A stretch of 64,000 bases of DNA from Lonicera japonica (taxonomy: Eukaryota; Streptophyta; Magnoliopsida; Dipsacales; Caprifoliaceae). The translations under genes were made by a program, and so were the position numbers. Of the stretch, positions 57,786 to 64,000 are shown one piece after another. The stretch covers positions 58,703,328 to 58,767,327 of the forward strand of contig CM038464.1 in NCBI GenBank assembly GCA_021464415.1, given 5' to 3'. Position 1 is the first letter of the stretch; every line of letters begins with the position of its first letter. The notes beneath the pieces are model-generated. The model was not told where the DNA came from and made no database searches. It was given only the letters and a program-made list of their open reading frames with translations.

Positions 57786-58195
57786 GGTTTAGAGAAAAAA
57801 TGTTGATGAGTGAAATTGGGAGAGAAAAATAAAGCTTCGTAGAATTCTTTAAATGATAATGATATTAGCACTCCATAAAAATACTATAATACTTTAAATC
57901 ACCATTAGTAACATTTTATATGGATGTTCTGCGGCACTTCTTTGTCATTATAAATAATTTTAGTTTTATAGTATTTTGTAGAACGTTAATATTATTACCC
58001 TTCTTTGAATGACACCAATTTTATGAGATTTTAAAATGCCACAATTTGCGTGATTTTGAGCTGTCACAAAATTTAGTAATCTCATAAGAAACTCATAAAG
58101 AATTTAATGAATCTTTGAATCACACTTTAGATCACATGAAAAGAATACACCTTTGAATAGTTGTCAAATCCCTCATCTTAGTTTTCAACTATTTT
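57786..58195 (+). repeat. Segmental duplication, copy 1
   Basis: From TGGTTTAGAGAAAAAATGTTG to CATCTTAGTTTTCAACTATTT this matches 58978-59424 throughout, with scattered differences. It includes a Mutator-type MITE shared by both copies. Confidence 0.85.
57855..58000. mobile_element. Mutator-type MITE, 146 bp, copy 1
   Basis: Ends are inverted: GATAATGATATTAGCACTCC and, reverse-complemented, GGGTAATAATATTAACGTTC. Flanks TTCTTTAAAT (57845-57854) and TTCTTTGAAT (58001-58010) form a 10-bp target duplication with one mismatch, fitting the Mutator superfamily. Confidence 0.7.
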
Positions 58196-58384
58196 AAAAA
58201 AAGTTGATTTACCTTTTGACTCTCATTTACTGACCTTTATTTCACTTTTGCAGTAAAAGTTAACATTATTTTCTCTTTGACGCCTATTTGGACGTATCCC
58301 GTCTGGTCAAAAAGTCAAGCTATTAAGTGTATTTTTTAATACTAAAAACTCCTGTTGCTAGATTTAAAGTTTTATAAAACTTTT

Positions 58385-58977
58385 TTTAAAAGAGTATATC
58401 TCACTTGATTCATATCTAAATGATGCGATTCTCATATGTTGGAAAACTATTATAATAAAGATTACAAATACACAAATAATATTCAATAATAAGTTAAATC
58501 GTTGCCCAAGTGGGTAAAAAATCACATTTAAAAAAAAAAGTTTTACGAAGTCATTTTTACAAGGCTATATCTAACTTGATTCGCATTCAAATGATTTGAT
58601 CCACATATGGTTGGAAAGCTCTTACAACATAGATTATAAATACGATAATAATATTCAATAATAAGTACTTTATATGTCTCTAAATCTCTGCCAAAGTTGA
58701 TAAAAAATCACATTTAAAAAAAAAAAGTTTCACGAAGCCATGTTCACAAGGCCATATTTCATTCGATTCACATCCAAATGATGTGATAAGCATATGGTTG
58801 GAAAACTCATATGCAAATTATAAGTACGTTAATAATATTCAATAATAATCATTTTAACATGCCTCTTAATTGTTGCTAAGAATGGTAAAAACTTACATTT
58901 TTAAAACAAGTTTTACAAAGTCATTTTTATAAGGCTATATCTCACTCGATTCACATTCAAATGATGCAATTCACATA
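58385..58977 (+). repeat. Tandem satellite, about 170-186-bp period, just over three copies
   Basis: Copies begin at about 58393, 58562, 58748 and 58931 with a TATATCTCACTTGATTC-like word, followed by CATATGGTTGGAAA and AATAATATTCAATAATAA and ending in a TTTTACGAAGTCATTTTTAC-like word. The last copy runs into the second segmental copy. Confidence 0.85.
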
Positions 58978-59424
58978 TGGTTTAGAGAAAATATGTTGAT
59001 GAGTGAAATTGGAAGAGAGAAAAATATAAAGCTTCAGTGAACTAAGCTCTTTAATTTTACGTAGAATTATTTAAAGGGTAATTATATTAGCACTCCATAA
59101 AAGTACTATAATATTTTAAAACCACCATCAATGACATTTTATATGGATGTTTTGTGATACTTTTTTGTCATTATAAATAATTTTAGTATTATAGCATTTT
59201 TTGTAGAATGTTAATATCATTACTCTTCTTTAAATGACACCAATTTTATGAGATTTTAAAATATCACAATTTTCGTGATTTCGAGCTCTCACAAAATTTA
59301 GTAATCTCATAAGAAACTCATAAACAATTAAATGAACCTTTGAATCCTACACTTCAGATCACATGAAAAGAGTACACCATTGAATAGTTGTCAAATCCTT
59401 CATCTTAGTTTTCAACTATTTATA
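58978..59424 (+). repeat. Segmental duplication, copy 2
   Basis: Second copy of 57786-58195, displaced by about 1.19 kb. It has an extra stretch (about 59025-59060) absent from copy 1. Confidence 0.85.
59076..59225. mobile_element. Mutator-type MITE, copy 2
   Basis: GGGTAATTATATTAGCACTC at the left and ATTACTC at the right, equivalent to the MITE in copy 1. The right flank is TTCTTTAAAT and the left flank ATTATTTAAA. It was duplicated with the segment rather than inserted separately. Confidence 0.65.
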
Positions 59425-60169
59425 AAAATCTTGTTAAATTAAGTTGTTTCTTCAATCCATTTTCTAGCGGATTTTTTGGGTCTTTTTTTTCGGGTTTTAG
59501 GATTGGTTTGATTGTAAAGTTAAAAAATTTTAGAAAATAACTACCCCTTTATTTTAAATTAGTATATTTTTTTTCGGAATGTGTTAAATTAATGGTCTCA
59601 TTTTTCTATAAATTAACACACAAGTACTAATTCTTACAATCTAAAATATTATTATTTTAACTATTAACAAAGTCATTAAGACTATTACTTTCGAATGGAG
59701 GAAGTAATTTTATGAGAGGTTGAAATAAAAAAGAAATACTTTGGTGATATGTTTTTTATTGAAAACTATTCTTACACGTAAATAAAAAAAATTGTCTTGC
59801 ATGGAAAACAAAAGTAGTAATATTTTCTTGTTACAAACCGAATTTGTTCCTCATTATCATTATTTTTTTCTTGTTCATATAAAGTAATTACTCATTGCCT
59901 TGAAAATTAAAATTATAATAAATTTCTTTGAAAAACTGAAATAGTAAGAATAATTTTTAGTGACGGACACATCTCATTTTTAATTTTTTTATTGATTTTC
60001 TTATTTTGCTCCTACATTTAATTTTTAAAATAATAATCATATGACGGGACTCCAACCAAAAAACTCGAGGTTATAAAGAAAGTTTTTTAACATGAAACTA
60101 TTTCTTCATTCATTATATTTTTTTTTATTTTAATTTAAATATATATATATATATATATATAAATATAAT
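59425..60169. other. AT-rich intergenic DNA
   Basis: No gene or TE recognised. An AT microsatellite lies at about 60139-60160, directly before the 321-bp tandem pair. Confidence 0.4.
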
Positions 60170-60800
60170 AAAGCGAGCACATGCATCATTTATGGAATAT
60201 CTAGTATAAATTAAAAGTAACTTTCACTCGTTTTCATTACCATAACTATCATGAAAGGTAGGTTTGCTCTGCGTGGTACCACTTTCGTAAGCGGATGTAA
60301 CTACCACATTTGTATAATTTTCCGGTCTTAAACTAATAGTACCATTTTTATTTTTTAAATATCTTAAATAGATAATTCTACTTTTTATTTGGGACATAAT
60401 TACTACCAAATTTATATACACTTTATATATTAATAGTATTGCATTTATTTTTCAAATATTCTCAATTTAAATATTTATATATATAAATATAAAGCGAGCA
60501 CATGCATCATTTATGAAATATCTAGTATAAATTAAAAGTAACTTTCACCCTTTTTCATTACCATAACTCATGAAAGGTAGGTTTGCTCTGCGTGGTACCA
60601 CTTTCGTAAGCGGATGTAACTACCACATTTGTATAATTTTCCGGTCTTAAACTAAGAGTACCATTTTTATTTTTCAGATATCTTAAATCGATAATTCTAC
60701 TTTTTATTTGGGACATAATTACAACCAAATTCATATACACTTTATATATTAATAGTATTGCATTTATTTTTCAAATATTCTCAATTTGATATTCATATTT
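60170..60800 (-). repeat. 321-bp tandem pair with a conserved open frame
   Basis: AAAGCGAGCACATGCATCAT starts at 60170 and again at 60491, and the two units are nearly identical. On the minus strand each has an open frame (60421-60224 and 60740-60558) containing VVIMSQIKSRII, RYLKNKNGT and SLRPENYTNVVVTSAYESGT. Copy 2 lost a few bases near its end, so its frame stops at HELW instead of HDSYGNENE. I do not recognise the protein family; it could be a duplicated exon fragment. Confidence 0.8.
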
Positions 60801-61049
60801 TTTATATGGAACATATATAATTAATGTACCGAATCTCATAACATAAGAATAAGTTATTTTCTTGACCCTTGATTGTTTATTTCCTTTAACTATTGATCAC
60901 GTAGAAATTAGTGTTTTTAAAAGATATCAACATCAAAGTGAACTACCAATTTTAGGTGGAGAAAAAAATAAGCGGGCGCTCGATCGAGTGCCATAGGGGA
61001 TAATATCATGCTAGAGTTGGAGCCAAATCTAATCTTCATAGAATAATAT

Positions 61050-61315
61050 TAGATGCTCTAGCTAAAAGTGTGCTGACGAGAGTGTCAATCCCCTTAAGAG
61101 GGGAGGATGTAAATATCCCCCATACCCAGGGGAGGATCCTGATGTGCCTAGATACGAGCAATGCTAGATTTCTACTAGTGTGATGTGTTTTTGGGGTTGT
61201 TCACATGTTAAGAATAAAATTGTAAGATGCCGTGGAGTCTACCTATCCGGATTTCGTCTTGAGCGGGGTGGTGTCTAAGTATCAGAATGGACAATATCAT
61301 GATAGGTCCGTAGTT
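61050..61315 (+). mobile_element. TRIM relic related to 53951-54558
   Basis: GTGTGCTGACGAGAGTGTCAA, CCCCTTAAGAGGGGAGGA and TGTAAATATCCC match the internal domain, purine tract and LTR start of the TRIM. Near 61287 GGACAATATCATGATAGGTCC corresponds to the LTR end. Heavily decayed. Confidence 0.55.
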
Positions 61316-61542
61316 TAGTCGTTCATCTTTTTTCACACAATTCTCTAACTTTTAATTTTTTTAAATATTTTTCTTCTATTTATATTTTATATAAAGTGTG
61401 CGTAGTACGGATATACATATTAATTTTCATGTCGGATCCAACCACTGAACTTAAAGGTATGATAACATAGAACAATCTAATATTGGGGACTAGGGACAGT
61501 TAGCACCATTAATATGAAAATAAATGCACCATACAATAATTC

Positions 61543-61545
<3 letters not shown>

Positions 61546-61588
<43 letters not shown>
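61546..61588. repeat. (GA)n microsatellite
   Basis: Uninterrupted GA dinucleotides for about 43 bp. Confidence 0.95.
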
Positions 61589-61591
<3 letters not shown>

Positions 61592-61599
61592 TGCTTGTC

Positions 61600-64000
61600 C
61601 TTCTATGGATGATTTTACATTATCCTCATCTTTTATTCCAATGTCGAAAGCAATTTTAATTAATAGTTTTGATAATTTATGTGTATAAATTAAAGGTGTT
61701 ACACATAATTACAAGATTTTCACTTTGTGCTCCAATGACGGACTTACACATTCATGAGTTGATTAGGTAATTAATGTATTACTACTAAGCACCGAAATTT
61801 TTGCACATTCACATTGCACAACTATTAGATATGTTCATGAGTTCGTTTTTTCTTTTCAGTTTTAACTTCTAAAACAATTTAAAAAAACAAATTAAAGTTT
61901 TCTCTTAAATATAATATAAGATTAATGTATATAATTTTTTTTTTTTTTTAATTTTTAACTCAGAAAGTAACTGAGTTAATCCACTTTCTAAGTTAACCGA
62001 AACAACTTTATTACATTGTCAAGTGCACCTCCTTCGTTTTAGGGTTAAATTGGAAAATTTGTGTGGACATGTTCTGTATTTTTAATTTTCTTGATATTAC
62101 ATTAGAGGCCAATCCATTTAATTCTATTTTCAAGAAAATAAAATAATAAAAAATAAGAGGTGAACTTAGGTATCTCTTGTCTTTTAATTAAAGTTATCTT
62201 ATAAACATAAATTCTCCCCCCGGGCGTATATTGATTATAACCAATTGCTTCTTTGTTAATCTTAGTTGTGCACAAAATATAAGTAGTATATAACTGAAAT
62301 CGGTTATTTCTTGTAGAAGAATGTTAACTTTATACCTTAAAATTATATGTTAACATATATATGCTATATATATAATATATATATATATATATATGCATAA
62401 AAAGTATTAGTTTGTATAAAAAAATTTGTCATTAATTAATAAATATTGTGCGGGTGTTCTTAATACACCCACTGACCCACGTATATTGTTCTTTTCACCC
62501 CAAAATAATTCTGAATAATTAATAGATTTTCTATCCAAATAACCCCTAACTATGCTCTTCGCCCATCTTCAATTTATTGTGTCCTTAAAGGATGAAACTT
62601 TGGAAAAGTAAAAATAAAAAATGCAGATGACCAGTAAATGGAAAATTCTGGATAGAAAATTGATCTCAAAAAACACAACTCGTACTTCTTCTACTTCTTG
62701 TTTATTGGTCCAGAAACTTTATAATACTACAGAGTGTTCGGATTAACTTTCGAGCATTTCGATTAATTCCTATTTGCGGAAGAAGACTCATACTTCTACT
62801 ACTGTTATCAAATAATCATCAATTTCAAAGATATTTAAGTAACCTCTATTTTTAGTGTGGCCAAAATCAAAAATAGTTATCTTGAATTAAAGATCCGAGA
62901 TACCTAATCGATTTGAATCAAGGAGAGAACAAAACGTTTGTTCGCAATCAATCTTTGAGGTATCTATAAAATGAAGTGGGCTTCTTAATTAAAATTGGAT
63001 TAAAAGTGAGATTAACACTTATAATTTGATTTAAATTCCATCCTTCAACTAATTATTAGGGTATACCTGTGCTAGACCACACAGTGAGCCGTAAATAAGC
63101 TTCGACAATACAAGAAAAGAAAACAACTTTGACCAGCCTAAATCGGCACATTTTGGTCCGTCTATTTTTAGCACACCATCTACTCTGATCTAAAGTTTTC
63201 AACAATTGAAACTTAAGTTTGGTCTTTAGTTTGGAAAATCTAAAATTGAGACCAGATTTGATTGTCTCATTTTTCATTTTTTGAAGGGTCTTAGAAATTA
63301 TCACATTTTTTTCTTCCAATTATAATATTAGCATACTTTTATAGCAAATTATAATTAAGGCCAAATGTCAAAATAGTCCAACCCAGTTTGTCACTTCTTT
63401 CAAAAATTGTCCAAAAATCGGGCCAATGTACCGTGAACACTCTTTTTAGATTATGCAGACTAAGTCAATAATGTACAGTCCTATAAAGTATTTCCTTAAA
63501 TATTTCAATATTTTTTTTTAAATTTTTTTTACATAATTTAATGGTTGCGATAGATCTTATTTTATTGATATTTATAGTATGTTTTGATTATATATATTTA
63601 TTTTATTAAAATCTGAAATTTTGAATTAAAGGTATACCATTTCTATTTTAAACAAAATTGACGAGAGATAAAGTAATTTGGAAGAGTCTAGAATGTAAGG
63701 AGTGTATGTTGTATTCGTGTATGTATGTCTTGAGATTGATTTGACATTAGTGTGAGTGTAAGAATGAATCTAAAGGTGGAGAATGAATGAGACATTAAGA
63801 GAAAATTTTTAAACCTTAAGACTAGACTGCCTTTTAAAGTGAGATTTGGATTAATTTTGTGTTCCTTATTATATAGACGGGAGAATATATTAGTTTGTGC
63901 ACAAAGGACTTCGTTAGGGATTTATTTTTCAAGTGATGCGAGGAAATTTTTATAGTTCGTTTGATAGCAATATAAAAAATGATAAATAAAAACATACGAT
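61600..64000. other. AT-rich intergenic DNA to the window end
   Basis: AT microsatellite at about 62368-62394 and T-runs (61928-61941). No coding exon recognised; the 87-codon frame at 63056-63319 (minus) has no motif I know. Confidence 0.4.

Noticed and set aside
63056..63319. 87-codon minus-strand ORF
   Set aside because: Lys/Phe-rich with no recognisable domain; probably chance.

Overview
This is nuclear DNA of a flowering plant, most likely a eudicot. It is AT-rich and gene-poor, with spliceosomal introns, plant-type LINEs, Ty1/copia, Ty3/gypsy and TRIM retroelements, hAT and Mutator-like DNA transposons, and two broken host genes whose exons match plant proteins. I cannot name the species. 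No complete, intact host gene is visible.

Layout. 1-8.4 kb: the first three coding exons of a DBP4/DDX10-type DEAD-box RNA helicase (plant RH32-like) on the minus strand. The gene stops after motif III and the start of the C-terminal domain. Its introns hold a LINE and a foldback MITE, and a second LINE carrying a hAT-like MITE lies where the missing 3' exons should be. 8.4-20.2 kb: AT-rich intergenic DNA with old LTR fragments, including a gypsy LTR plus gag start. 20.2-36.2 kb: the core of the window, two Mutator-like elements (MULEs) in a duplicated host segment. E1 (20384-29675, 9.3 kb) encodes a FAR1/MULE transposase fused to an OTU-type protease (plus strand) and a convergent plant-mobile-domain (PMD) gene (minus strand). 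E2 (about 29855-35864, 6.0 kb) encodes a MuDR-type transposase (minus) and a convergent GRF-zinc-finger gene (plus). A 324-bp host segment is present on both sides of E2. One copy is split by E1 and the other is an intact empty site, which fixes the ends of E1 and shows that E1 arrived after the duplication. 36.2-45 kb: a 100-N gap, then the last five exons of an RBM39/CAPER-like splicing factor with a 1-nt insertion; one intron holds a 692-bp hAT element with a perfect 8-bp target duplication and a LINE. 45.9-56.4 kb: rearranged, internally deleted copia elements in opposite orientations, hit by a TIR element and by a three-LTR TRIM. 56.4-64 kb: TIR elements, a Helitron-like end, a 1.2-kb duplication containing a roughly 180-bp satellite, a 321-bp tandem pair and unassigned AT-rich DNA.

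The most unusual signal is inside E1: two arrays of an interrupted palindrome, TCGG-N10-CCGA, with nearly invariant 10-bp spacing. There are 12 perfect copies and about 10 decayed ones on a 33-bp beat. One array lies in an intron of the transposase gene, the other between the 3' ends of the two convergent genes. Spacers have diverged while the half-sites persist, and several decayed sites look like CpG deamination. This would fit a binding-site array for an element-encoded or host dimeric protein, by loose analogy with the motif clusters used by anti-silencing proteins of VANDAL MULEs. That role is inference.

All coding units in the two MULEs and the copia elements carry stops, frameshifts or deletions, so both families look inactive here. 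Autonomous relatives probably exist elsewhere in the genome.
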